Shown here in pieces: positions 33,494-45,059 of a DNA stretch of 64,000 nt. How positions within the stretch are numbered: position 1 is the stretch's first letter; each line of letters starts with the position of its first letter. The stretch lies in contig CM061136.1 of NCBI GenBank assembly GCA_030789695.1, positions 132,773,584 to 132,837,583 of the forward strand, written 5' to 3'. The notes under the pieces are model-generated. The model saw only the letters and a program-made list of their open reading frames with translations, was not told the DNA's origin and did no database searches. Source of the stretch: Scilla litardierei. Its lineage: Eukaryota > Streptophyta > Magnoliopsida > Asparagales > Asparagaceae. The position numbers were made by a program, and so were the translations under genes.

Positions 33494-35087
33494 TGTTGTG
33501 CGTTTATATTTTATATATTCACGCACGTCTTCTCCGTCGTTTTCCGTCGATTTTTGTTATTTCGTATCCGTTTCTTTGTATTTTTAGTTTCTTTTTACTT
33601 TCATTTAGTTTATGTGCATTTGTAGGACATTGCTAGCACAGGGGACATATATGGCCAACATCATGAGTCCCCGGAGCAACGGAAAGTGTCGCATGAGATC
33701 CCGAGAACCATTCGTCAAAGATGACTATATATCAGCTCTCACCCGATCGGGTGGAACAGCCACCCGATCGGGTCATGCAGTCTGTGTCAGTGCTGAAGAA
33801 GAGACCGTTCCACCCGATCGGTGCAGTGATCAGGTGGATGTATGACAGAGTACAGTTTTGAAGGCCAAAGCTCACCCGATCGGTTGACTTGTCAACCGAC
33901 CGGGTCATGTATTGTGATCCGATCGGGTCGGCACTTTCAACCGATCGGGTCAGCTGCTGCTGCTTCCCAAGCTCAAGAAATCCAAGACTCACCCGATCGG
34001 TTCAGTGATCAGGTGAGATTTATCAGAGCTGAAGACATATTCTTCCATCGTTTCACCCGATCGGCTGAAGTCTCACCCGATCGGGTGAGTGTGTTTTTGT
34101 CTTTTTGTGGGAATATTCCCTGACATCTTGCCCACTTGTATAAATAGTGCTAGGTTTTCCCAGAAATGCATTCCCCACTTTTTAAGCTGTTTTAAGGGAT
34201 TTTTCATCTGCTTAAACACTTAGTGTAAGTTCTTTGATCGTTTTCATATTTTGATATTGTGTTTATGCTTCTATTTGCTACAATGAACAATTGCTTGATT
34301 TCAATTATTATGGCTATATTTGCTGTTATTGCATTTGCTACCATGTTTAGTGAGTAGTTCTTCAATCTGGGACATTGGTGGAAGCCTCTTCGTGGGTTCT
34401 TCCTAAAACGGCCATAGGTCTAGGGATCCGATTGGATCTAGGGATTTTGATGGTTATGCAGGGGCGTTTCATTGTTATTGGCGGGAAAAAGACCGTCTTT
34501 GACCTTTGGGCCAAGAGGAAATAAATCGGGAGTTTGATTCTCTAGCTGTAACTCAACCCCTAGCGTTGACATTGAGTCCTTGCACATGGAAACGACTTGG
34601 ACAAAATATTGGGAGCGATCGTTGCGAACTTAGTGCTCCTGTAGTCGGATGGTGTTGGACATGGAAATGCCCACCGTCCAAAGCCGGGTAGACCCAGTGT
34701 ATCATCCTGAGCATTGACTGGAATATCGGGCCCATGGGACGCTATGTACCACTTTTAGAGGCAACGTGTCACCGCCAAACCCTAGCATTCGGTCATATTT
34801 CTATCCTTCAGCCATAATAGTGAGAATCCATGATTAGGGCAGAAGCCAAAGTCCTAGGTTACCTTTTTACCTTTTACATCTGTTCTATTAGTTTAAAATC
34901 GTGACAACCAATCGAGAATAGGCTGGCTCATCCACCGGGTGATCTGGTTCCTGAATGTTTGCAAGTACAACATACGCCTCCCCGTGATCGACCCCCAAGC
35001 CACACTTTGACACAGTGTGCTTGCGGTTTATAAATTCTAATTCTAGTATCCCCGTCCCGGTTTACGTATCAAACGGACGGCCGGTCA
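33494..35087 (+). repeat. Athila-Y 5' LTR, about 1594 bp
   Basis: It starts TGTTGTGCG where Gypsy-X similarity ends, and ends CCGGTCA seven bases before the PBS. It contains ten ACCCGATCGGGT-like palindromes (33741-34086) and a TATA box TATAAATA (34139-34146). Without a 3' LTR in view, both ends are inferred. Confidence 0.68.
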
Positions 35088-35094
35088 AGCTTTA

Positions 35095-35112
35095 TGGCGC
35101 CGTTGCCGGGGA
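35095..35112 (+). other. Athila-Y primer-binding site (tRNA-Asp)
   Basis: TGGCGCCGTTGCCGGGGA is the full 18-base complement of the 3' end of plant tRNA-Asp, the primer used by Athila-type elements. Confidence 0.9.
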
Positions 35113-35263
35113 GGCAACATTCTTGTTACACTTAAGATCTTGTTACCCTTGAGACTAGCTCACATCCTCACCCCGTGATCATTTTCACATTCTACATTTT
35201 TATTTTTATTTGTTTTTATTTCGTAGCATACCATACGTGCTTCACGGTATATCTTAATTTTAC

Positions 35264-37147
35264 ATGTGCAAGAACTCAAGGAGTCTCGACGATTTAGTTC
35301 CTTTGGATCCTGAGATCAACACTACCGTGAGGTGTTTGAACGAAGAAAGAAGAAGAAGAGAAGAATTTGCCGCCATGGTAGCAACCGTCACTCCTCCAAA
35401 GTCTTTACTCGAATATTTGATGCCCTCTATTGGGTCTACATCCAGCATTTGACCTCCGGCCATTACGACCGAAAACTTTGAGTTGAAGCCATCACTTGTG
35501 GCTTGGATCCAACAAGACCAATTTTCTGGCGCTCCTATGGAGAATCCCATCGAGCACTTAGACTCTTTCTTGGAGAAGTGTGAGACATTTAAGATCAATG
35601 GCGTACCAACCGAGGCTATTTGGTTAAGGTTATTCTCATTCTCTCTACGGGAGAAAGCGAAGAATGGCTAAGGGGCAAGGGCACCAACACATTCACTACT
35701 TGGGAGCGGCTTTCGAACGCATTCTTAAACAAGTTCTTTCCTCCGGGGAAGAATATGAAGCTGAGGAGTGATATCTCCTCTTTTTCCCAAGCTAGCCATG
35801 AGTCGCTACATGAAGCGTGGGTGAGGTACAAAGAAATGCTAAGGAAGTGTCCTCACCACGAGCTCCCCATTGGTAGATCATCAATCTATTCTATAATGGA
35901 CTGAGGGACGATTTGAAGTCCTCTATGGATGCCGCAGCAGGTGGATCTTTCATGTCGAGAAACGAAGTGGATGCTGGAACTATCTTGGAGAACATGGCAT
36001 CCAACAAGCGAGAGGTGGAGTAATATGCGTGCGACACTAAAAGCTGGTGGCATGCATCGGACTGAGGAAGTGGACAAGCTATCAAGCAAATTCGATTTTC
36101 TTTTCACTCAAATTTTAGCGTTTATGGTTGGAGCTGGTGTCGCTAGCCCATAGCAAGTAGGGGCCGTGGAACCTGAAGTGATTGGAGACTTCAGTGTTGG
36201 AGAGATTTCAGCGTCTGTGGATCAAGCAAGTGCCATATTCTATAATCCTACGGGAAATTCTCTTTATCCGCCAAGAACAAGTTCTAACCCTGTATATTCT
36301 CCCAACAGTCGATATCATCCAAAATTTAGCTACAAGGCACCCTACCAACAATTTCAGAAACCACCTCAACAACAACAATACCAACCTCCTCCGCCTCAAC
36401 AAATGTATCAACAACTTCCTCCTCAACAACAACAACCTCCGTCCCAACAACAACAACGAGTGATCTCTCCGATTGAGAACCTTCTAGCTCAATATATTTC
36501 AAATCAGGAGAAGATCACTCAATAGTTACAACTTGGGCAGAAATCCTTCGCCGACCAAGTAACCCAATTGGCGTTACAAGTAGCCAACCTCCAAAAGGCG
36601 CAAGGACAATTACCGAGTCAACCGGAGGTGAATCTTAGAGCACCGAGCCAAACCTTAACCTTGACACCTAGTCAAGCAAATGTTTTCGCTATTGTTTTGA
36701 GGAGTGGAAAAAATATTCCGACACGGGAGGCCGAGAAAGATAAGGAAGCGCCCATTGTCAATGTACAAACCGAAGATGGAGATGAACGACAACGGAGCTT
36801 CAACATCAAGTCCCGTGACTCCGGAGGAAGATTCTGAGAAAAGGAAGAAGAATGAAGATGAAGACTCGAGAGTTTTCAAGCCTTCGGTCCCATTTCCGCA
36901 AAGGCTTGCCAAGGTCAAGATTGACGAAAAATATGGCAGGTTCTTTGAAATGATGAAAGATCGAAGTCTTCAGATCCCATTCCTTGAAGCAATCGAAACT
37001 ATACCTTCGTACGCAAAATTTCTCAAAGATCTAGTGACGAATGGAACAAGGAAAGAAAAGGTAGTTCTTACAGCGGAGTGTAGCGCCTTGATTCAACAAG
37101 CCGAACCGCCAAAGCTTAAGGACCTGGGAAGTTTTTCGATTCCATGA
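35264..37147 (+). pseudogene. Athila-Y gag with stops and frameshifts
   Basis: The start is MCKNSRSLDDL at 35264. An in-frame TGA follows at 35450-35452, where relatives read through into ITTENFELKPSLV. The frame changes near 35650: the capsid-like motif (TTWERLSNAFLNKFFPPGK, RYKEMLRKCPHHELP) is in the frame starting 35620. Another break near 35900 leads to a Gln/Pro-rich tract (about 36355-36465) typical of Athila gag. The last frame (36704-37147) has PFPQRLAKVKIDEKYG and CSALIQQAEPPKLKD, the conserved stretch before protease. Gag is the capsid and RNA-binding protein. At least three lesions make it nonfunctional. Confidence 0.72.
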
Positions 37148-37250
37148 TCTATACGGGAAGTCTCTATCAATAGAGCACTTGTTGATTTAGGAGCAAGTGT
37201 GAGTCTGATGCCCCTTTCACTCTACAAAAGAATCAACATGGGGGAACTGG
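37148..37250 (+). pseudogene. Athila-Y protease, 5' part
   Basis: ALVDLGASVSLMPLSLYKR carries the D-L-G-A-S form of the active site usual in Athila elements. A stop at 37145-37147 separates it from gag in this frame. LARD-2 enters after 37250, so the protease continues at 59278. Confidence 0.72.
37246..37250 (+). other. Target-site duplication of LARD-2, left
   Basis: actgg directly precedes TGTAACG and recurs at 59273-59277 directly after CGTGACA. Confidence 0.92.
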
Positions 37251-40125
37251 TGTAACGACCACTTTTCGTTGTACGTTTTTCGTGCACGTGCTTTTGGCCG
37301 TGCACGTGTTAATTTTAAACTTTATTTGGTTGTGAACACTTTTGTGTGATATGCCGTTGTGAACGTCCCTGAGAGTATTAAATAGTGGCACTATCTTGGA
37401 ACGACACTTCTCGAGTCGTTTTTCCACAATTTAATCTTACTCGATGAGACGTGACGATTCTCACTCTTGACGGGAGACGTTTCTATTTTTAGTTTCGTCA
37501 TCCGACGTCGAATTTGAGATCCCTCTTCTTAGTTAGCTCACATTCGTCATCACGATCACCCTGATATTTATTTTATAATTTTTGGAGTTTATTTGACCAC
37601 TTTTATATTTTTAACAAGTTTTATAATATTTTTAATAATTAATTTTTATATTAAATTCGGCCAAAGAAAATTTATTTGAGTTTTAAACGTTTTAAAGAAT
37701 TTTTGAGCCAATTTCCAGCTCATTTGGACCAAGTCAAATCCTTGGATAAGTTGGAGAAGTTGAATTTCAAATTTTAAATTATTTTAAACTTCTAATCCTA
37801 TTAGATTTAGCCCTAGACCAAGTCAACCCATCTACACTATATAAGCAACCCCTAGGAAGACCTATTTTCACAAGAAATTAGCCCTAGCCTCTTCCAAAAC
37901 TCAGATTTGACGTTGCGACGATTCGTCGCAACGTTGCGACGTTCAGCCCCCGCACGACCGAAGGAAACGGCCCCGTTCCCCCGCTCCGACCGAAGCCCCA
38001 CCCCGCATCCTAGCCGCTCCGCACGCAGCAGCTCCGCACCGCTCGGTTCCCTCGGTCTGACCGAGGGATTGGCCCGCACCAAGCCGCTCCGCATCGCAGC
38101 ACAGCGCTCCGCACCGTCGCCCGCTTGTCGCCCCGCTCCGCACCCCGCACGACCGACCCGCTGCTCCGCACCGACCGTTGTTGCAAGCGCTGCAATGTTG
38201 CAACATCGCCCCGCCCGCATCCAAGCGCCTGACCGAGCATTTCTCTCGCACTGACCGACAAGAACCCTCGCACCACAGCCACCCGCAGCCGCTGCACACC
38301 CCAAAACGTCGCAGCTCCGCATTTTCAGCGCACGACCGAGAGATCTCCCCGCATTGGCTGTGTACGACCGAGAGCCACTCGTCGCAACCCCGCATCCGTC
38401 GCATCACTTGCCTCCGTGGGCCCCCCAAGTTCTCCAGAGTTATTGTGGGTTCCCCAAAGGTCCCTAGGACTACTGTGGGCCCCACCTAGGTGCTTGCTCT
38501 TCGAGGATTTGCCGCGTACGACTTCGTTGCATGTCGTAGCCCGTCGTCGCACGTGCTAGCTTTGGAATCTGGAATCTTCGTCCCGGTTGATTGCTCTGAA
38601 ATTTCCAGCGAGGAATCTAATTGGAATCTGGACTTGGAGCGCGATCTTCTATTCCAACCCCCGGTGTCGCTACCCGACGCCGGTGTAGCTTTCGTGTCGT
38701 GTTGAGGTAACGCTTTGCACCCCTAGGATCCCCAACCCAATGCATGCTAATCAAGACTAAAATCAGTATTTTCAAAGTATTTTAAATGTTTTAAATTCAC
38801 TAATCAAGATTAATAATATGGACTTTAGGCCGGTGGACTTGTGCACGTAGGATAATTGTGATTTTTTGACTCATTGGACGGTGTGCTCAGACGTCGTACT
38901 TGCAGGCAAGTGAAACTTGCCAACTCTTGTGTAGGGCCATGTTTTTAGGCCACTTCCTTGTTCCTAGCGTAAAAGAGACTAGTCAGTGAAATGATAGCTG
39001 GCTAGACGCCTACTTGATCTAGTTTGACAACGAAACTAGATCCGTCACCTAATTGATCTAGCTTGACAACGAAGCTAGATCCAACCCTTAAACTTGTTGT
39101 TCATGCATACTAAACTGTCACATTTACTTTCCTTATCTGTACGCACTTTTAACTGCCATGCATTGCATTCTACATGTCATCCAAGTTGATTGTTGCATTC
39201 GTAGCACACGCTACAATACTTGTACTTGTACTCCTTGTCCGGCTAGGTGCACCCCTATGCCATACTTGTTAAAAACACTTCCTGGCTCGTGATCCAGAAG
39301 CGAGCATTCCAAGTTCGGGGGTAAGGCCCTGGCTCGATACACGTGGAGGGGTAGGAATAAACGTTCGCTTGAGCTTAGGAGTGGCCTGATCAGCTCTCTA
39401 GCCAAAAGACGGAATCTCTGTGCAAGAGGTGCTTACTTTTCTTGTCTTGTACTTGTCTTGTGAATGATTCATGTAATACTTGTTATCCATGCCATGTTTA
39501 AATGTCATGCTCGTACTTTACTTTACTCTACCTGTTGCACTCATACTTTAACTGCCATGTCATCGCATTCATGCTAGAACTGCTAGGTTGCTTTACTTGT
39601 GCCTACTTTCAGTTTCCTTGCACAAGTCTCTTGTAGACTTGCTGACATGTGCCCCTTGCTCTTTTGGGTGTCACATGTTAGACCCTGAGCCGGAGACCGT
39701 TGCAGAGTACGTGATGTGATGCTGACGCTGAGCCTGAGTCCAGGTTTGCCCAGGATGAGTTTTGTGGACACCGGAGACCTTTCTTGGTGATTTTGCTGAG
39801 CTTTCTTTTGTTTTAGGTTGTTGTTAGTTGTCGGTGCGTAGCACCGTTGTTTTGTACGTTGTACTTTTGTTGGCCTTGTTGGGCCTTTAGACTCTCTTTT
39901 ATTTCAGCCTGGTGTCTTTTCTGTGATGTTGGAATTTATATTTATGGATATTCTGAGATTATTCTTTTGTCTCATTTCATTATTATTATCTTGTTTCGCT
40001 CGCGTTACAAGGACCTGCAGTTTTAAATTTGATTGACGCTTATCGGACTTGCAGCTTTGTAGCTTCAAGTCCGAGTGGACCTTCTCACGCTTCGCCTCCA
40101 TATTTTTGGGAAGCGGGGCGTGACA
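37251..40125 (+). repeat. LARD-2 5' LTR, 2875 bp
   Basis: TGTAACG...CGTGACA. TATA at 37837-37845. The GC-rich island (about 37910-38480) includes the stem TCCCTCGGT/ACCGAGGGA that is absent from LARD-1. The twin hairpins lie at 39016-39081. Confidence 0.9.
39016..39081 (+). other. Twin covarying hairpins in LARD LTR (copy 3)
   Basis: Both stems and both GACAACG loops are unchanged from the LARD-1 copies, although surrounding bases differ. Confidence 0.8.
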
Positions 40126-42139
40126 GGTTTTGTTGGTGGCCCATGCATGTCCAGTCTTGCAATTGCGAATTAACGAAACAACGATAATAACGGAATGTCC
40201 ATTAAATAAATTGCAACATCCGAGTCATAAGCCCTGAGTCTAGTCGTTTTCTTACGACACTAGGTGGTAAGAAGACTTAGTTAGACGTCTGTGCTTGCTA
40301 GGTTGAGGCCCCTGATTGATAGTTAGGCTCCCCGTCAGCAATTGATCGCCGTAGGAGTTACCTTAGTGGTCCTTGCCTAACCCCGACCATATTAGACTTC
40401 TAGAATTCCCTTCAGTCGTTCGCTTGGGTTCATCGACTTCGGACCAAGCTGAACGCATTTCATTACCGTCTAGCTCCTTAGAGAGTCTTAGCACTTAGTT
40501 CTTAGTCTTTAGTTGGTCGACTGTAGGAGTTTCCCGTAGATTTTCCTGATTCATGATCATCCGACTATTTTCCTTGCCTCGATTCACGAGATCGCCTCAT
40601 GACGATCGTCGTCAATTTTCGAACCTCTCCATTACAAGTCTTGAATTTTCTGAAAGTATTTTTCGATTTCCTATTTCCCTAAGTTTAAATTTGTTCAAAA
40701 TTTTTTATATAAATATACTTAACTTTGTACTCCTCGTTGATTTAATTCTTTCTAAACTTTTGGCGAAATTTTTGAACTCTAGCTTATAATATTTTGCCAG
40801 CCTATATTTTTCGTACCTATGAAAATACATATTTCCTTTCATATATTAATATTCATTCTGAACCGTACTTTTGCTTTGCCCAATTCGATTTATAATTTTC
40901 CTTCTATTCGTGTTATACGAATGATACGTCGTGTTTACTTTAATATACTTTTCAAGACACATGGAATTTCAGCTTTCAGCAAGTTGGTTTTGCTCGTCGT
41001 TTTCTCCACTTCAGATTCTTTTGCAAAAATTACTATTTTCAAAACCACATCCTGCTTTAGACCCTCCATGATTTGATTTTAAGGATTTGCTATTCGATCT
41101 TGATAATTCTTATACTAAGTCGTTAATATTATTTTTCCGTGCACCATACATACTTTCAATTATTTTTATACCCGTACCAGGCTCGTTGTACTTGTACGCT
41201 AAGAGCTTAGTGTAACCAGTTTTATTTTTGACAAATCCTGATTTCTCTAAAAGAAGTTTCAATATTGATTTTCCATAGCCTAAAAGTTTTGAAAGCATTT
41301 AACGTGAGTTTAAATTCTTCCGTTACTTGATTTCATTCTCTGACTTTCAAAAACTTTTGACAACTTTATATTAATTTATTGACGTATAAGATTTCTAAAA
41401 CCTCGTCCTTAATGTTCGTGTAAACGATTTTACTTCTTTCATAATGATTTTTTTTGACCAATAGACCATTTTCTCTTATTATGAATATTCGACTCAAATT
41501 TATTTTGAACAACTCGTTTTATCGACCTCCAAATATTTCTTTACAGACGAGGATTTTAACTTTTGAGGTACAACAGTTTTCAAACTCCACGTATTTTAGC
41601 TTATGCTATTCACCCTGTTATCTCTTCTGTATCCTATTTAAGCATCTCCACATCTCCTTTTCCCTCAACCTAAACATCACCATTGAGCCAATGTTTTCCC
41701 TAACCAAGCCGTCTCCTTGTATTCGTCCTATCTGAACTCGTGCTTATCGATCCTTCCCTCGTCACGCTCTCGATCTCTCTTTATTGCTTAGGCCTTAGGG
41801 TCCTTCAATGTCTGTGTCAACTCTTAGTTGTTAGTAGACCCTTGGACCCTTGTGAGGTTGTCGTGGTGCACGTACCTAAGTTGCGTACGTGAGCTTGAAT
41901 GAGTACACCCCCCTATAGTATATTAATGCTTGCCTAATGTGTGATATATATATATATACTCGGAGTTATTCGTGATAGTATGAAGTTGTTGTGTGTTAGT
42001 AGTTATAGATTGTTGTGTGGATAGCTATACTATACTAGAGATGCCTGTGTATATAAGAGTTAGCGTTGAAATACCTAAGTTGTGTATGTAGTAAGAGATA
42101 CTTATAATGGTTGAAACAAAATGATTGGTAAAGCTATGC
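40126..42139 (+). other. LARD-2 internal domain, left part
   Basis: It is noncoding and collinear with 1470-3490 of LARD-1 with moderate divergence and small indels. It ends at the SIRE-A target duplication. Confidence 0.8.
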
Positions 42140-42144
42140 ATATG
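42140..42144 (+). other. Target-site duplication of SIRE-A, left
   Basis: atatg precedes the LTR and recurs at 54860-54864. LARD-1 has the uninterrupted counterpart near 3490-3510 (GCTATGTGTATGCTAGGTGT). Confidence 0.88.
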
Positions 42145-44020
42145 TTTAATGCCCTACCAGCTACTGCACAAGTACTAGAGAGGGGGTGAATAGTACTTTA
42201 AAATAATAAGGAGTATAATTCCAAATTAAATTGCAAACAACTACCAAATCAATTTGCGGAAGCTTAAATCGAATGACAACACAAAATTAACAATGCAAAC
42301 AAATGATGTTAATGGGTTCGGATCCACCCAAGTCTCCCCGACTTGTTCCCGGTGATCCTACGTCCCAACCACCCGGATCCCCTCCGGATACTTGAGTTAG
42401 AAACCCTAACTCAAGATTTCCACTATGAAATACTTGTGAAAAATCCTCCACAAGTCAAATCATACAAAATGTAATTTGTGACTCCCACAACCCGGGATCA
42501 CAACCACACTCTCACAACCGAGAGTGAAACTTACAAATCAAATATGAAATGAAATAAGAAAAGACTTCTTACCGAACAAAATACATATGCCTTGAGTATT
42601 GCTTACGAATTAGGGCAAGGATGATTTTGGGGAAGAAGTGGCACCAAACCCTAGCTCCAAGATGTAGATCAGCGATGGAGAGCTTTGGGGATGTTGGTGA
42701 CCTAGAATCAAGCACTTGGCTTGGAAGGCTTCACACTCAATGAATCTCTCTTTGGAAGTAAGAGTTAGGAGAGATTATTGAATGGAGGGAATGAGCTTTG
42801 AATGAGCTTGGATTGATTTCTCTTGATCTCTAAACTTGCATTAATATCAGCCTTGGCAGCAATGAATGCAGCCCAACAAGTATATATAGGATAGAGGAGA
42901 GAGAGAGAGAAAAACGTTTCAATTAAAGCTCCAACGGCTCTTTTCTGAACCCAACTAGTCGGTCAATGAACAACCACTGACCGACTAGTTCATCAACTAG
43001 TCGGTCGGTCAATTAACGTAAACCGACTAATGAGTAAACTGAGAAAAGATCAAAGTACAGACTAAGGAACTAGTCGGTCTAAGAAGAGTAGCTGACCGAC
43101 TAGTTTCATAACTAGTCGGTCGGTTACACAACGTTGACCGACTAACAGATAAAACTGAAGTCTGAGAAGAATTGTACTTAGTCGGTCCAAGAACAAATGT
43201 TGACCGACTAATTCACCAACTAGTCGGTCACCAAATGAACATAGACCGACTAACAATAAACAGTAAGTATGGTGAAAAATTTGGCATGTACAGTAAACTA
43301 AACTAGTCGGTCCAAGAAGGAAAGTTGACCGACTAGTTCATCAACTAGTCGGTCGATCAATGAGCACAGACCGACTAATGATAAACAGTAGCTCAAGCTC
43401 AAATGTGCATGTTCAGGGAAAGCTCAACTAGTCGGTCACAGAAGCATCACTGACCGACTAGTTCACAAACTAGTCGGTCGGTGAGTCAACTTAGACCGAC
43501 TAACTGTAAACAGTAAAGAGCAAAGAATTAACTGACAGAAACTAGTCGGTCCAAGAAGCTTGGCTGACCGACTAGATCACCATCTAGTCGGTCAGTTCTT
43601 CTTCTTGAACCAACTAACATGCACAAGAAGTCCCGAATCGAAGCGCGATGCTTCGGGAAGAATTGTATGGACTTCTACAAAGATCCTTGAGCTAAGATAT
43701 GAGCGTTATGAAGAATTAAAACATAAGACCTACTCAAGGCTTAACATTCTACGAAAGAAGCTAAAAGACTATAAATTAAACTTGACGATACCGTCTTCAA
43801 TAGCTTCAATCGAATCTTCATGACTTCTAAATAGGTCCATAAGCTTCAACAAAGCTTTAGGCATACGATCACGTGCTTTGAGAAGTCTTGAGCCATCGTA
43901 ATTGATATTCATGTGAATTTGACGACGATCTCCTTAACTGCGCTCACAAAGTGTTAGTTCATATTATATTTATGTTTGTTCATCATCCAAAACCAAATCC
44001 GGGGAGTCCAATATCCAACA
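42145..44020 (-). repeat. SIRE-A 3' LTR, 1876 bp
   Basis: On the minus strand it starts TGTTGGATATTGG. It holds a tandem array of inverted-repeat pairs CTAGTCGGTC/GACCGACTAG (43618 down to 42955), an MSA-like TCCAACGGCTC (42930-42940) and TATATATA (42881-42888). It ends CATTAAA, where the 5' LTR has CATTACA. Confidence 0.93.
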
Positions 44021-44723
44021 TTCTCCCCCTTTTTGGTGATGACAAACCAACATAAATAATAATCAAAAATAATAATTCAAATGAAATTTACTTACTCCCC
44101 CTGCATTGATGACACGTTAATTCCAATTTAAACAAAAATGATACGCATCAAGCAGACGAGTGAAGTATATTAAATGAGAATCGATTGTTGAATTATTGAA
44201 ATACCAAATGAAGGTTATTGAAATATCGGATTTGAAAATCCATTTATATATCTTAACTCCCCCTGAATCTAACACATCAAGTTAGATTCTTGGAGAAATG
44301 CTTTAAATTTTCATTTGGCACATCGTTATTATTATATCTCTCCCCCTTTGGCATAAGCAAAAAGAGCGGGAGGATAACAACGACAACAACAATGGCCTCA
44401 AATTAAAAAGCACGGGAGTCATAGAATACGACGAAGGTTCAAGTGACACCAAAGAGAAAAATACAAATTGAATCAAGGGGTGTCAAAGATACCAAAGTCG
44501 AAAAATCATAAAACAAAATCATCAAAACTCAAATCAATTTAACGGATTGAGTTATGGAATTTACTATCCAATATCAACATTTCTTGGTTAATTTAGTGCA
44601 TGGAAAACAATTCTATGTTTTCATAGAAGAAATTTCTATTAAACCAAGTGAATATCGTCGAGCGACGAAATCAAACATCAGAGACATAAAAATTATACAT
44701 TGCACAAAATAATGAAATGTCAA

Positions 44724-44819
<96 letters not shown>

Positions 44820-45059
44820 GCATGAAGCAGAGTACATCACCGATATACACACCGACGATCGACAGATCGGGGCACAAAAATACATCATACATCATCACAA
44901 AAAAAATACATCATGTCGGAATGCAAAATACATCAGCACAGATATCAAAACAAAACATCAAAATGATCCAAAATACATAGCCACCCACACTATCCTACCC
45001 AACATCTCTCACAACTAGATATATCATCCAATGAGTATCAGGAGAGGCCTCGAAGAAAC
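44021..45059 (-). other. SIRE-A 3' noncoding region: repeated purine tracts and AT microsatellite
   Basis: The main polypurine tract on the minus strand is CCAAAAAGGGGGAGAA (44021-44036), abutting the LTR. Similar GGGGGAG tracts lie at about 44093, 44256 and 44338. A pure AT run of about 90 bp fills 44727-44817. Frames through the AT run are meaningless. Confidence 0.8.
44727..44817. repeat. (AT)n microsatellite
   Basis: About 45 uninterrupted AT dinucleotides, likely polymorphic in length and able to form cruciforms. Confidence 0.95.

Noticed and set aside
35264..37250. Gag-protease read as a host gene with zinc-finger or Gln-rich transcription-factor features
   Set aside because: Position after a tRNA-Asp PBS and capsid and protease wording place it in an Athila element. 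The Gln/Pro tract is usual there.
42955..43618. Regularly spaced repeats considered as a CRISPR array
   Set aside because: This is a eukaryotic LTR. The words are inverted pairs with unequal spacing and spacers that are themselves similar between units.
44613..44898. ORFs through the AT microsatellite (Tyr-Ile repeats)
   Set aside because: Pure translation of an AT dinucleotide run.
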